Assembly (NCBI RefSeq): GCF_014196595.1
Contig: NZ_JACIEA010000001.1
Location: 278,085 to 342,084, forward strand
From: Sphingorhabdus rigui
Lineage (GTDB): Bacteria > Pseudomonadota > Alphaproteobacteria > Sphingomonadales > Sphingomonadaceae
Direction of reading: 5' to 3'
DNA: 64,000 bases
The notes beneath the pieces are model-generated. The model did no database searches and was not told the origin of the DNA. It saw only the letters and a list, made by a program, of their open reading frames with translations. Position numbers and translations under genes: made by a program. Shown here piece after piece: positions 46,287-54,718 of this stretch. Numbering within the stretch: the stretch's first letter is position 1; each line of letters opens with the position of its first letter.

Positions 46287-46333
46287 CGGAGGCCTATTTA
46301 ATGAGCTAAATGACCAACCTTAGTTAGCCTCCG
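46287..46333 (-). terminator. Possible hairpin between the SEFIR and AlbA_2 genes
   Basis: CGGAGGC at 46287-46293 pairs with GCCTCCG at 46327-46333, with a 33-base loop containing CTA/TAG that could extend it. No T-run. A weak terminator or processing site at most. The rest of the 195-base gap shows nothing I can name. Confidence 0.25.
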
Positions 46334-46414
46334 ATCTTCGTTGGAAGCGCAGGTTTTGAATTAGTTGAGCCAATGATGTGAAGCGTTTAAGTGAATTTAG
46401 CTGGTACGGCGTTC

Positions 46415-47836
46415 CTAAGCAGCGGTACCTAGCTTCTCTACGTTTAATAAATCTCTGATAGGAATTTCTCTAAAGGCACTTCGTGGCACTGACATATTTG
46501 TGATTTGCTGACGCAATTCGTCAGGCGACTTGTTAAAGAGAATAACCTTAAGCTTGTCATAAACGCGGGTCGAAGTTGCTCGGGCAAAGGTCGGCAGCGC
46601 CCCGTATGCGTCGCTAAGATAGATCGATGAATCGGGATACCAAGAGTCTTTCGGTGATAAGCTAGCTCTGACAAACAAAGTTAGGTCTGCTTCCATAAAA
46701 TAATTAAATGCCACGGATGAATGCTCGTGATGCTCCGCCAGAAGGTCGGCATGCAAAGACAGCCGATTCAACTTCATGTTAGAGTTTCTGGCTTCTAAGC
46801 TCTGCAAGTATGGCTTGAACTTGGAATATGAAACCGCATCGCCAGTATTTTGGTTGTCTCTGGGTTTGAAAAAAGGCGTTGAAAGTACATCTGCCGCCAT
46901 AGCAAACGACCGCTCTCTCATCGCGATCGCCACAAAGCTGACAAAGGCGTTGTGGCCGAAAAACTGATAAGCATCGTTATCCCAACGCGTGAATTGCGAG
47001 TTCATGGGACGATAATCCCACAGGCTGAATATTTTTTCGAAAAAACTATGAACTGTATCAATAGATCTTTGATCGCCAGATCTAACCAAGTCGGACAACG
47101 CGAGATTAAGATTTTCTAAAACCGGAAATGTCGCTTTGATCCCCTCATATGCGGCATTTTCTGGGTGCTCTTCCTCAATTAGGTTGCGGATAAAAGAGGG
47201 AGCATCATCAGCGATAAATGTGAGTAGTTCCGATGCTTTGGCTGTAAGTTGATCTGACGGAAGATTTGTTTGGCTAGGGCGACGTGTTGCGCGAACTATC
47301 GAAGAGCCTGCCGCATAAGTCGTTTCTAAAAATTTAGGAGGCTCGCCGATTGGCGGAAGTGCGTGGAACGGTTTTCCATGAATCCATCGTAATAGCTTAT
47401 CGTAATTTACGGCTTCAGCGTCATCTGATGACATGTTAAAATAAAGTCGAGTAGCCATATAGTGAGGAAGAAAAGGTTTCCCCTCGGAATTTAGCTCCTT
47501 CACGACAGCCGCGAATTTATTTTGGTCAGTTTTATTGTAGACCGAAGCGGACACAATTTGTGCTTCCGTACCTACCCCACCCGTTCTAGAATTGGCGCGT
47601 TCTACATAGGCTTCATCGCAGATCAAGAGTACCTTGATCACTGCAGGGTCGCTTACCATTTGCTCCATAAAGACGAGTGTATCTTGCCCTTCTTCGAGAT
47701 GCCACTTGTCTAGAATTACATCAACCCCATCGCTACGTAACGATGTGGCAAACTGCAGCACCCACTCCTCATGGTCAGGTGAAGTCCATCTATATGAAAT
47801 GAATATTTTGGGGTAGGCTGCTGCTCGGTTAGACAC
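46415..47836 (-). CDS. SEFIR domain protein, candidate anti-phage effector
   Basis: 473 residues. The N-terminal SEFIR domain (about 9-160) is a TIR relative: KIFISYRWTSPDHEEWVLQF, then LRSDGVDVILDKWHLEEGQD, VLLICDEAYVERA, and GGVGTE with Glu91 as a possible catalytic residue. The remaining 300 residues are mostly helical with no motif I recognise, perhaps a sensor. Bacterial SEFIR proteins can act in abortive infection by depleting NAD. The start is GTG at 47836; its SD (GGAG) lies within the stop region of a truncated nrdB-like sequence 3 bases upstream. Rare codons and AT-rich composition point to recent acquisition. Confidence 0.82.
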   Translation of the reverse strand: MSNRAAAYPKIFISYRWTSPDHEEWVLQFATSLRSDGVDVILDKWHLEEGQDTLVFMEQMVSDPAVIKVLLICDEAYVERANSRTGGVGTEAQIVSASVYNKTDQNKFAAVVKELNSEGKPFLPHYMATRLYFNMSSDDAEAVNYDKLLRWIHGKPFHALPPIGEPPKFLETTYAAGSSIVRATRRPSQTNLPSDQLTAKASELLTFIADDAPSFIRNLIEEEHPENAAYEGIKATFPVLENLNLALSDLVRSGDQRSIDTVHSFFEKIFSLWDYRPMNSQFTRWDNDAYQFFGHNAFVSFVAIAMRERSFAMAADVLSTPFFKPRDNQNTGDAVSYSKFKPYLQSLEARNSNMKLNRLSLHADLLAEHHEHSSVAFNYFMEADLTLFVRASLSPKDSWYPDSSIYLSDAYGALPTFARATSTRVYDKLKVILFNKSPDELRQQITNMSVPRSAFREIPIRDLLNVEKLGTAA

Positions 47837-47839
47837 AAT

Positions 47840-47887
47840 TTACTCCACAGAAACCCCTGCTTGTTCGAACATATCCGCGCCGTCATT
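47840..47887 (-). pseudogene. Diverged copy of the nrdB 3' end (transfer scar)
   Basis: On the minus strand these 16 codons read NDGADMFEQAGVSVE-stop, against NDGVDMFEQAGVAAE-stop for the intact nrdB at 48134-48181. By direct comparison 40 of 48 bases and 12 of 15 residues agree, and most differences are at synonymous or conservative positions. Similarity stops abruptly at 47888, and a stop codon lies in frame a few codons upstream, so this is not a gene end of its own. The SEFIR GTG start follows the TAA by 3 bases. Confidence 0.8.
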
Positions 47888-48077
47888 TGGACTGCCGGCT
47901 ATGCTTCAACCATATTGTCAACAAATGTGAAGTCAATCGGAGGGGATAAGATTTTACAACCTTACCAGTGACATAAAACGTAACGCCTCACGCCGCTGCT
48001 GGACGCGCGCATGTGCGGCGATCGGCGTCGGGCGCCGTCGCTTCGTTTATGTCTATCTATGGAATATATGGGTCGCG

Positions 48078-48116
48078 GTCGTCAGGTGGAAACGGGGTGG
48101 TCTCCATCCTGACGAC
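48078..48116 (-). terminator. Hairpin downstream of nrdB
   Basis: GTCGTCAGGTGGA at 48078-48090 pairs with TCCATCCTGACGAC at 48103-48116, with one bulged base and a 12-base loop. It lies 18 bases past the nrdB stop. No T-run on the minus strand, so it may be a Rho-assisted terminator or a stabilising stem. The rest of 47888-48133 contains no gene I can support. Confidence 0.45.
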
Positions 48117-48133
48117 AGGCGACGGGGGGCGGA

Positions 48134-49186
48134 TTATTCCGCGGCGACCCCGGCTTGTTCGAACATATCGACGCCGTCATTTTCGGCGACGGGCTCAATG
48201 CCGATGATCTTTTTCTTACGATTGTCGAAGCTGTCCCACACTTGGCCCCAATCGCCGCGTGTCGACGCCTTGCTGTACTCGGTCGCGCGGGTTTCGAAGA
48301 AGTTGGCGTGCTCGACGCCGTTCAACAATGGCGCGAGCCATGGCAGCGGGTGGTCTTCGACCATGTAGATCGCGGGCAGGCCCAGCTGGCCCAAACGCCA
48401 ATCGGCGATGTAGCGGATGTAGCGTTTGATTTCCTTGGCGGTCATGCCGGGGACGGGGCCCATTTCGAACGCAAGGTCGATGAACGCGTCTTCCAAACGG
48501 ACAACCTTTTGGCAGCAATCGATAATGTCTTCCTTCACCGACTTGGTAAGGCAGCCGCGCTCTGCACAAAATGCGTGGAACAGCTTGGTAATGCCTTCGC
48601 AGTGCAGCGATTCGTCGCGGACCGACCAGGATACGATTTGCCCCATGCCCTTCATCTTGTTGAAGCGCGGGAAGTTCATCAGCATCGCGAAGGATGCGAA
48701 CAGTTGCAGCCCTTCGGTAAAGCCGCCGAACATCGCCAATGTGCGGGCAATGTCTTCGTCGGTGTCGACGCCGAATTGGTGGATATAATCAACCTTCGCC
48801 GCCATTTCTTCATATTCGAGGAAGGCCGAATATTCGGACTCGGGCATGCCGATGGTGTCGAGCAAGTGGCTATATGCCGCGACGTGGACGGTTTCCATGT
48901 TGGAAAACGCGGTCAGCATCATCTTCACTTCGGTCGGTTTGAACACGCGGCCGTAATTTTCGTGGTAGCAATTCTGCACCTCGATATCGGCTTGGGTGAA
49001 GAAGCGGAAGATTTGCGTGAGCAGGTTGCGTTCGTGGTCCGAAAGCTTCTGCGCCCAATCGCGGCAATCTTCGCCCAAGGGCACTTCTTCGGGCAGCCAA
49101 TGGATCTGCTGTTGGCGTTTCCAAAAGTCATAGGCCCAAGGATATTCAAAAGGCTTATAGCTATTGCGTGCTTGTAACAATGACAT
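48134..49186 (-). CDS. nrdB: Ribonucleoside-diphosphate reductase beta subunit
   Basis: The radical-generating subunit of aerobic class I RNR. The 350 residues carry di-iron ligands in FRFFTQADIEVQNCYHENYG, FSNMETVHVAAYSHLLD, WSVRDESLHCEGI, and VRLEDAFIDLAFE. The C-terminal tail MFEQAGVAAE is the peptide that docks on NrdA in this enzyme class. The start at 49186 follows AAGGAAACC. nrdA is 55 bases upstream. A diverged copy of its last 15 codons lies 246 bp downstream at 47840-47887. Confidence 0.96.
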   Translation of the reverse strand: MSLLQARNSYKPFEYPWAYDFWKRQQQIHWLPEEVPLGEDCRDWAQKLSDHERNLLTQIFRFFTQADIEVQNCYHENYGRVFKPTEVKMMLTAFSNMETVHVAAYSHLLDTIGMPESEYSAFLEYEEMAAKVDYIHQFGVDTDEDIARTLAMFGGFTEGLQLFASFAMLMNFPRFNKMKGMGQIVSWSVRDESLHCEGITKLFHAFCAERGCLTKSVKEDIIDCCQKVVRLEDAFIDLAFEMGPVPGMTAKEIKRYIRYIADWRLGQLGLPAIYMVEDHPLPWLAPLLNGVEHANFFETRATEYSKASTRGDWGQVWDSFDNRKKKIIGIEPVAENDGVDMFEQAGVAAE

Positions 49187-49241
49187 GTCGGTTTCCTTGG
49201 GTCTTTAACTGTTCAATACGGTCGGTCGTGTCCCTTTTGCC

Positions 49242-51188
49242 TTATTGGCAGGCGAGGCACTCTTCATAATCGGTTTGCGCGGCAAGCTCCATCACGGGCA
49301 GTTCGGCGGTGTTGTCCGCCTCCACCCCGCCGGCAAAGCCAGCGCGCTGGATGCTCTTCGAACGCAGATAATATAGCGACTTCACGCCCAATTCCCATGC
49401 GCGGAAGTGGAGCATGAGAAGGTCCCATTTTTCCACATCGGCGGGGATGTACAGGTTCAGCGATGTCGCCTGATCGATATAAGGTGTGCGGTCTGCGGCC
49501 AGTTCGATCAACCAACGCTGGTCGATTTCAAAGCTGGTCTTGAACGTGTCCTTCTCCTCAGCCGTCAAGAAGTCGAGATGTTGGACAGAGCCGCCCTTTT
49601 CAAGGATGCTGTTCCACACATTGGTCGAATCCTTCGCCTTTTCCTGCAGCAGCTTTTCCAGATACGGATTCTTCACGATGAAGCTGCCCGAAAGCGTCTT
49701 GTGCGTGTAAATATTCGCCGGAATCGGCTCAATACACGCGCTGGTGCCGCCGCAAATGATCGAAATCGACGCGGTCGGCGCAATCGCCATTTTGCAGGAA
49801 AAGCGCTCCATAACGCCCATTTCCTCAGCATCAGGGCAGGCCCCCCGCTCATTGGCCAGCATCATCGACGCCTCATCAACCTGCGCCCGGATATGTTTGA
49901 AGAACTTCATGTTCCAAGATTTGGCAAGCGCGCTTTCAAAGCCAACGCCGCGTGACTGCAGGAAGCTGTGATAGCCCATGACGCCCAAACCAACCGAACG
50001 TTCGCGACCTGCCGAATATTTGGCACGCGACATTTCGTCCGGCGCGCGGTCGATAAAGTCCTGAAGCACGTTGTCGAGCATACGCATGACGTCTTCGATG
50101 AAGAGCTTGTCGCCGTTCCACTCATCCCAAGTTTCGAGATTGAGCGACGACAGACAGCAGACCGCAGTCCGGTCATTACCCAAATGGTCGCGACCCGTGG
50201 GCAAAGTGATTTCGCTGCAAAGATTGGACGTCGACACTTTCAGCCCAAGATCGCGGTGATGCTTGGGCATCGTGTTGTTCACGGTGTCGCTGAAGATGAT
50301 ATACGGCTCGCCCGTGGCAAGGCGGGTTTCCACCAGCTTTTGGAACAGCGAACGCGCATCAACCGTGCTGCGCACTTCGCCGGTTTTGGGCGAACGCAGG
50401 TTGAATTCTTCACCAGCGCGGACGGCTTCCATGAATTCGTCCGACAGCAACACGCCATGGTGCAAGTTCAGTGCCTTGCGATTGAAGTCGCCCGATGGCT
50501 TGCGGATTTCAAGGAACTCTTCGATTTCAGGATGGCTGACATCGAGATAGCACGCGGCCGAACCACGACGCAGCGAACCTTGCGAGATGGCGAGGGTAAG
50601 GCTGTCCATAACGCGGACAAACGGGATGATGCCGCTGGTCTTGCCGTTGAGGCCCACAGGTTCGCCGATGCCGCGCACATTGCCCCAATAGGTACCAATG
50701 CCGCCGCCGCGTGATGCGAGCCAGACGTTTTCGTTCCATGTGTTGACGATGCCTTCCAAGCTGTCGTCGACGCTGTTCAGATAGCAGCTGATAGGCAGAC
50801 CACGTCCCGTTCCGCCGTTTGACAGCACTGGCGTTGCCGGCATGAACCAAAGGCGCGAGATATAGTCATAGAGCCGCTGGGCATGATCCTGATCATCCGC
50901 ATATGCCGACGCGACGCGGGCAAACAGGTCCTGATAGCTTTCGCCCGGCAACAAATAACGGTCCTGCAGCGTGTCCTTGCCAAATTCAGTCAGCAGGGCG
51001 TCGCGCGACGAATCCGTCACAACGTTGAAACGGCGCTCGTCAACGGATTTGCTCGACGCTGCTTTCTTATCATCAGCCGGCTTGGCCTCGGCCTCAACCT
51101 TCACAGCTTCGGTAGCAACTTTTTCAAGCATATCAGTCATCATTGCGGTCATATCGTCGGCCCCTTGGCCTGCATCCCTGAAATCCAT
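49242..51188 (-). CDS. nrdA: Ribonucleoside-diphosphate reductase alpha subunit
   Basis: The catalytic subunit of class I RNR, reducing ribonucleotides to deoxyribonucleotides. 648 residues with PISCYLNSVDDSLEGI, NLCSEITLPT, and the C-terminal redox pair in EECLACQ. No ATP-cone is apparent at the N-terminus; instead about 45 residues of Ala/Lys/Glu-rich linker precede the catalytic domain, so overall activity control by dATP at an N-terminal cone is not expected. The N-terminal start is uncertain (MDFRDAGQG at 51188 or a Met 12 residues later). Confidence 0.95.
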   Translation of the reverse strand: MDFRDAGQGADDMTAMMTDMLEKVATEAVKVEAEAKPADDKKAASSKSVDERRFNVVTDSSRDALLTEFGKDTLQDRYLLPGESYQDLFARVASAYADDQDHAQRLYDYISRLWFMPATPVLSNGGTGRGLPISCYLNSVDDSLEGIVNTWNENVWLASRGGGIGTYWGNVRGIGEPVGLNGKTSGIIPFVRVMDSLTLAISQGSLRRGSAACYLDVSHPEIEEFLEIRKPSGDFNRKALNLHHGVLLSDEFMEAVRAGEEFNLRSPKTGEVRSTVDARSLFQKLVETRLATGEPYIIFSDTVNNTMPKHHRDLGLKVSTSNLCSEITLPTGRDHLGNDRTAVCCLSSLNLETWDEWNGDKLFIEDVMRMLDNVLQDFIDRAPDEMSRAKYSAGRERSVGLGVMGYHSFLQSRGVGFESALAKSWNMKFFKHIRAQVDEASMMLANERGACPDAEEMGVMERFSCKMAIAPTASISIICGGTSACIEPIPANIYTHKTLSGSFIVKNPYLEKLLQEKAKDSTNVWNSILEKGGSVQHLDFLTAEEKDTFKTSFEIDQRWLIELAADRTPYIDQATSLNLYIPADVEKWDLLMLHFRAWELGVKSLYYLRSKSIQRAGFAGGVEADNTAELPVMELAAQTDYEECLACQ

Positions 51189-51829
51189 TTAACCCGTTGC
51201 TCCATTCATTGCGGCGACCCGAAACTGGATGCCGGTTTCCCGGCGGCCAGCGACCAGTTCAAATATCTGTCGGGAACGCGTGTTCCCATATTGTTCGACT
51301 CAGGGCGCGAAACTCCCTGTTAGCATTTTTTGACCACGTCAGGGGTTATATTTTCACTTGTCCCCAGCTTATCGACGGGAAAAATCCCCCCAACAACAGA
51401 ATCACTGTCTGAAGCTGCAAGCACAAATTGTGGTAATGCCCCCTATGGCCAACCGCTACCTATAGTGCCTTATTCATTTTAAGACGCAAGGGGGTAAATC
51501 GAAAATTAACCATTCAATTCGTCGCTATTCTGATTCCATTCATCGCAGTTGTCGGTGGGCAAAAGGTAGCGACGCGTGGACGTTCTAAGTGTTGTTGAAG
51601 GCGCAAGATGGAAAATGAGGAATTGAAAATATTTCTGTTGTCAAAATGAACCCAATCATTCGCGCTGCATTTTGTAGACAGAAACCGGGTCACCGCATCA
51701 TCCAGACGGGACAAATGTGACCGGCGCATCGGTCGTTCGCTAATATTGATTCAGCCGGTCAGAATGATGCTTGTATCAGTCCCCCGGGACGTTAATGGCG
51801 TGGGGGTTCTATCCAGTCCGGGGCCTTAT
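51189..51829. promoter_or_regulatory. Long intergenic region with nrdA and fumarase promoters; possible NrdR box
   Basis: 641 bases between divergent nrdA and fumarase. A 16-mer at 51453-51468 (CCGCTACCTATAGTGC) resembles the NrdR box (consensus ACACTATATATAGTGT), but I do not see a clear second box about 31 bases away, which NrdR normally needs. Inverted repeats GGGAACGCGTGTTCCC (51275-51290 region) and CAGGG...CCCTG lie in the nrdA leader. The region nearest the fumarase shows no gene or RNA I can support. Confidence 0.3.
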
Positions 51830-53356
51830 ATGACTGTCACCATCCGCAATTCCGATTTGATCGATAGCGTCGCCGACGCGCTGCAATATATCAGCTATTT
51901 TCATCCGATGGATTATATCCGGGCATTGGGTGATGCGTATACGGCGGAACAGTCACCAGCGGCAAAGGATGCAATCGCGCAAATTCTGACCAACAGCCGG
52001 ATGTGCGCAGAGGGACATCGACCCATTTGTCAGGACACGGGTATCGTCAATGTCTTCGTCAAATGGGGAATGGATTGTCGGCTTGAGGACACGTCTGCGT
52101 CGCTTCAGGAGGTCATCGACGAGGGCGTGCGCCGTGCCTATCTGCACCCTGACAACAAACTGCGCGCCTCGGTATTGGCCGATCCTGCTTTCACGCGGCG
52201 TAACACCAAAGATAACACGCCGTGCGTTCTGCATGTCGAAATGGTCGCCGGTTCAAAAGTTTCGGTGGATGTCGCGGCAAAGGGCGGCGGCAGCGAGAAC
52301 AAGTCAAAGTTCAAGATGATGAACCCGTCAGACAATATCGTCGATTGGGTCGTTGAAATGTTGCCGCAAATGGGTGCTGGCTGGTGCCCGCCCGGAATGC
52401 TGGGCATTGGTATCGGCGGGACCGCGGAACATTGCGTCTTGCTGGCCAAGCAAGCGTTGATGGAGCCTATCGACATGGGGCCGCTAAAAGCACGCGGTCC
52501 ACAAAATGATATTGAGGCGATGCGCATTGAGATTTTTGACAAGGTCAACGCGTTGGGTATCGGCGCGCAAGGACTTGGGGGGCTTTCGACGATCCTCGAT
52601 GTGAAAATCATGGATGCGCCATGTCATGCTGCGGGCAAGCCAGTTGCGATGATTCCCAATTGCGCGGCGACGCGTCATGCGCATTTCACGCTGAACGGGT
52701 CGGGCCCTGCCTATCTGGAGGCGCCGAAGTTGGACGAATGGCCAAAGGTAGACTGGAAGCCTGACACTGCCGCGATCCGCGTGGATTTGGACGCGCTGAC
52801 TCCCGAAACCGTTGCCAGCTGGAAACAGGGCGACCGTTTGTTGTTAAACGGCAAGATGCTGACCGGGCGAGACGCAGCACATAAGCGCATTGCCGACATG
52901 CTGGCGAAAGGCGAAGAACTGCCCGTCAGCTTTAAAGGGCGGATGATTTATTATGTCGGCCCAGTCGATCCGGTGGGTGAGGAGATTGTTGGGCCCGCTG
53001 GCCCGACGACGGCTACGCGCATGGACAAGTTCATGGACATGATGCTTGAGCAGGGCTTGCTGGCCTGCGTCGGCAAGGCGGAACGCGGTCCCGCGGCAAC
53101 ACAAGCCATCGCCAAGCATAAGAGCGCATATCTCATGGCCGTTGGCGGCGCAGCCTATCTCGTGGCGCGCGCCATCAAGGGCAGCAAGGTCGTCGGTTTC
53201 GAAGATCTGGGCATGGAAGCAATTTACGAATTTGAAGTGCAGGACTTCCCCGTCACCGTCGCAGTCGACAGCGACGGGAATAACGTGCATCAATTGGCCC
53301 CTGCCTATTGGCAAAAGCGGATCAAGGATGAAGGATTGTTGGAGAATGCGGGCTAG
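51830..53356 (+). CDS. Fumarate hydratase class I (iron-sulfur)
   Basis: A 4Fe-4S hydratase of the citric acid cycle converting fumarate and malate. 508 residues with the alpha region (HRPICQDTGIVNVFVKWGMD; cluster cysteines in CQDTG, PNCAATRH and the AGWCPPGMLGIGIGG segment) and the beta region (GRMIYYVGPVDPVGEEIVGPAGPTTATRMD). Both halves are fused, as in FumA/FumB and not in the two-subunit archaeal form. The ATG at 51830 opens MTVTIRNSDL; residues before it in the longer frame are not conserved. Confidence 0.93.
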   Translation: MTVTIRNSDLIDSVADALQYISYFHPMDYIRALGDAYTAEQSPAAKDAIAQILTNSRMCAEGHRPICQDTGIVNVFVKWGMDCRLEDTSASLQEVIDEGVRRAYLHPDNKLRASVLADPAFTRRNTKDNTPCVLHVEMVAGSKVSVDVAAKGGGSENKSKFKMMNPSDNIVDWVVEMLPQMGAGWCPPGMLGIGIGGTAEHCVLLAKQALMEPIDMGPLKARGPQNDIEAMRIEIFDKVNALGIGAQGLGGLSTILDVKIMDAPCHAAGKPVAMIPNCAATRHAHFTLNGSGPAYLEAPKLDEWPKVDWKPDTAAIRVDLDALTPETVASWKQGDRLLLNGKMLTGRDAAHKRIADMLAKGEELPVSFKGRMIYYVGPVDPVGEEIVGPAGPTTATRMDKFMDMMLEQGLLACVGKAERGPAATQAIAKHKSAYLMAVGGAAYLVARAIKGSKVVGFEDLGMEAIYEFEVQDFPVTVAVDSDGNNVHQLAPAYWQKRIKDEGLLENAG

Positions 53357-53433
53357 ATTTTCAGCAGCCTTCAACTTTCGGTATCATATAGCGTTGTTGA
53401 CATTGACGTCATGTGGGCCTGTTATCGTCAGCA

Positions 53434-54696
53434 ATGCGAACCGATGAAAAACCGAGCACCAGCTTCCTCTCACGCCTCGGTCCCGGCCTGGTAACTGGCG
53501 CTGCGGATGACGATCCTTCGGGAATCGGCACGCACAGCCAAGTTGGCGCGCAATTTGGTTATGGGTTGAGCTGGACGTTTTTGTTCAGCTTCCCGTTAAT
53601 GGTCGCCATTCAAGAAGTCGCCGCTGAAATCGGGCGCGTCACCGGTGCAGGTATCGCGCGCAATATGCGCCGACATTACCCCCGGCCCTTGCTGGTGATC
53701 ATGGTCGGCCTGCTGCTGATTGCCAACATCATCAATCTCGGCGCTGATCTGGCCGCGATGGGTGCCGCCGTCGCGCTGCTCATCGGTGGGCCAATAGGGT
53801 TGTATACGTTATTGTTTGGGGTTTTCTGCATCATCGTTGAAGTGGCGCTATCCTATGAGCGCTATGCGTCGGTGCTCAAATGGGCGACGCTATCGCTCTT
53901 CGCTTATGTTGCCGTCGTCGTTGTGGCACAGGTGCCTTGGGGAGAGGCGCTGACCTCGTTGGTTGTTCCGCGCATTGAATGGACCGGCGCGTACGCCACT
54001 GCCGTCGTCGCGATATTGGGGACCACCATCAGCCCCTATTTGTTTTTCTGGCAGGCGGGACAAGAGATTGAGGAGCAGAAGCGGCATAAGGTAAAGCCGC
54101 TGTGCATCACGCCCAAGGAGGCGGGACCTGAATTAAAACGCATCCGGATCGACACGCTGACCGGTATGGCGTTCAGCTCGATCGTATCGCTGGCCATCGT
54201 ATTTGCAACGGCGGCGACGCTGCATGCCAATGGCATTCGCGATATCGAAACGTCGGCGCAGGCGGCCGAAGCATTGCGACCCATTGCCGGAAATTTCGCC
54301 TTTGCGTTATTCGCACTGGGCATCATCGGAACGGGCTTGCTCGCGGTACCCGTGCTTGCAGGGTCGGCCGCTTATGCCGTGACGGAAATGTTCGGTATCT
54401 CGGGAAGCCTTGATGCCAAGCCAACCAAGGCGCGCCTGTTTTACGGGACGATATCCGTGACAACCATGCTTGGCGTGTCGTTGCAATATGTCGGCATTGA
54501 CCCCGCGCGTGCGCTATATTGGGCCGCTGTCGTTAATGGTGTGCTTGCCGCACCGTTAATGGTCATGATGATGCTTATCGTGCGCAATCCGCGCGCGATG
54601 GGGCGGCTGACATTGGGACGCCGTGCGACCATTACCGGATGGATCGCGACGGGGGTTATGGCCGTTGCAACGATCGTGTTTTTCGCCACGCTTTAG
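53434..54696 (+). CDS. Nramp-related metal transporter with non-canonical metal site
   Basis: 420 residues with about eleven membrane helices (LeuT fold). Helix 1 has ADDDPSGIGTHSQVGAQFG where canonical Nramps have DPGN, and helix 6 has GTTISPYLFFWQAGQEIEEQ where Mn/Fe Nramps have the MPH motif with metal-binding methionine. That suggests a harder ion such as Mg2+ (compare the NRMT group), but I cannot fix the substrate. The start is uncertain: ATG at 53434 or GTG at 53413. Its neighbours (fumarase, MlaA-like) give no functional hint. Confidence 0.82.
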   Translation: MRTDEKPSTSFLSRLGPGLVTGAADDDPSGIGTHSQVGAQFGYGLSWTFLFSFPLMVAIQEVAAEIGRVTGAGIARNMRRHYPRPLLVIMVGLLLIANIINLGADLAAMGAAVALLIGGPIGLYTLLFGVFCIIVEVALSYERYASVLKWATLSLFAYVAVVVVAQVPWGEALTSLVVPRIEWTGAYATAVVAILGTTISPYLFFWQAGQEIEEQKRHKVKPLCITPKEAGPELKRIRIDTLTGMAFSSIVSLAIVFATAATLHANGIRDIETSAQAAEALRPIAGNFAFALFALGIIGTGLLAVPVLAGSAAYAVTEMFGISGSLDAKPTKARLFYGTISVTTMLGVSLQYVGIDPARALYWAAVVNGVLAAPLMVMMMLIVRNPRAMGRLTLGRRATITGWIATGVMAVATIVFFATL

Positions 54697-54718
54697 AGTA
54701 GCGGTGCCGCGGCGCTTA

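Noticed and set aside
47840-48181. Reading the two nrdB-tail copies as attL/attR of a simple integrated element containing the SEFIR pair
   Set aside because: The SEFIR and AlbA_2 genes lie outside the interval between the two copies, and the 246 bp between them holds no integrase. A donor-derived scar explains the geometry better, though an eroded element cannot be fully excluded.
48155-49177. 340-codon open frame antisense to nrdB, and a 347-codon one at 14774-15817 antisense to the NDUFA9-like gene
   Set aside because: Both mirror real genes almost exactly and encode no known motif; they follow from codon bias in the true genes.
51422-51432. Palindrome CACAAATTGTG upstream of nrdA as a second NrdR box
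   Set aside because: It is 5 bases shorter in the centre than the NrdR consensus, and its spacing from the other candidate is not a whole number of helical turns.
51189-51829. A riboswitch (for example cobalamin) in the long nrdA leader
   Set aside because: No B12-box-like or other conserved riboswitch core was recognisable; only ordinary inverted repeats are seen.
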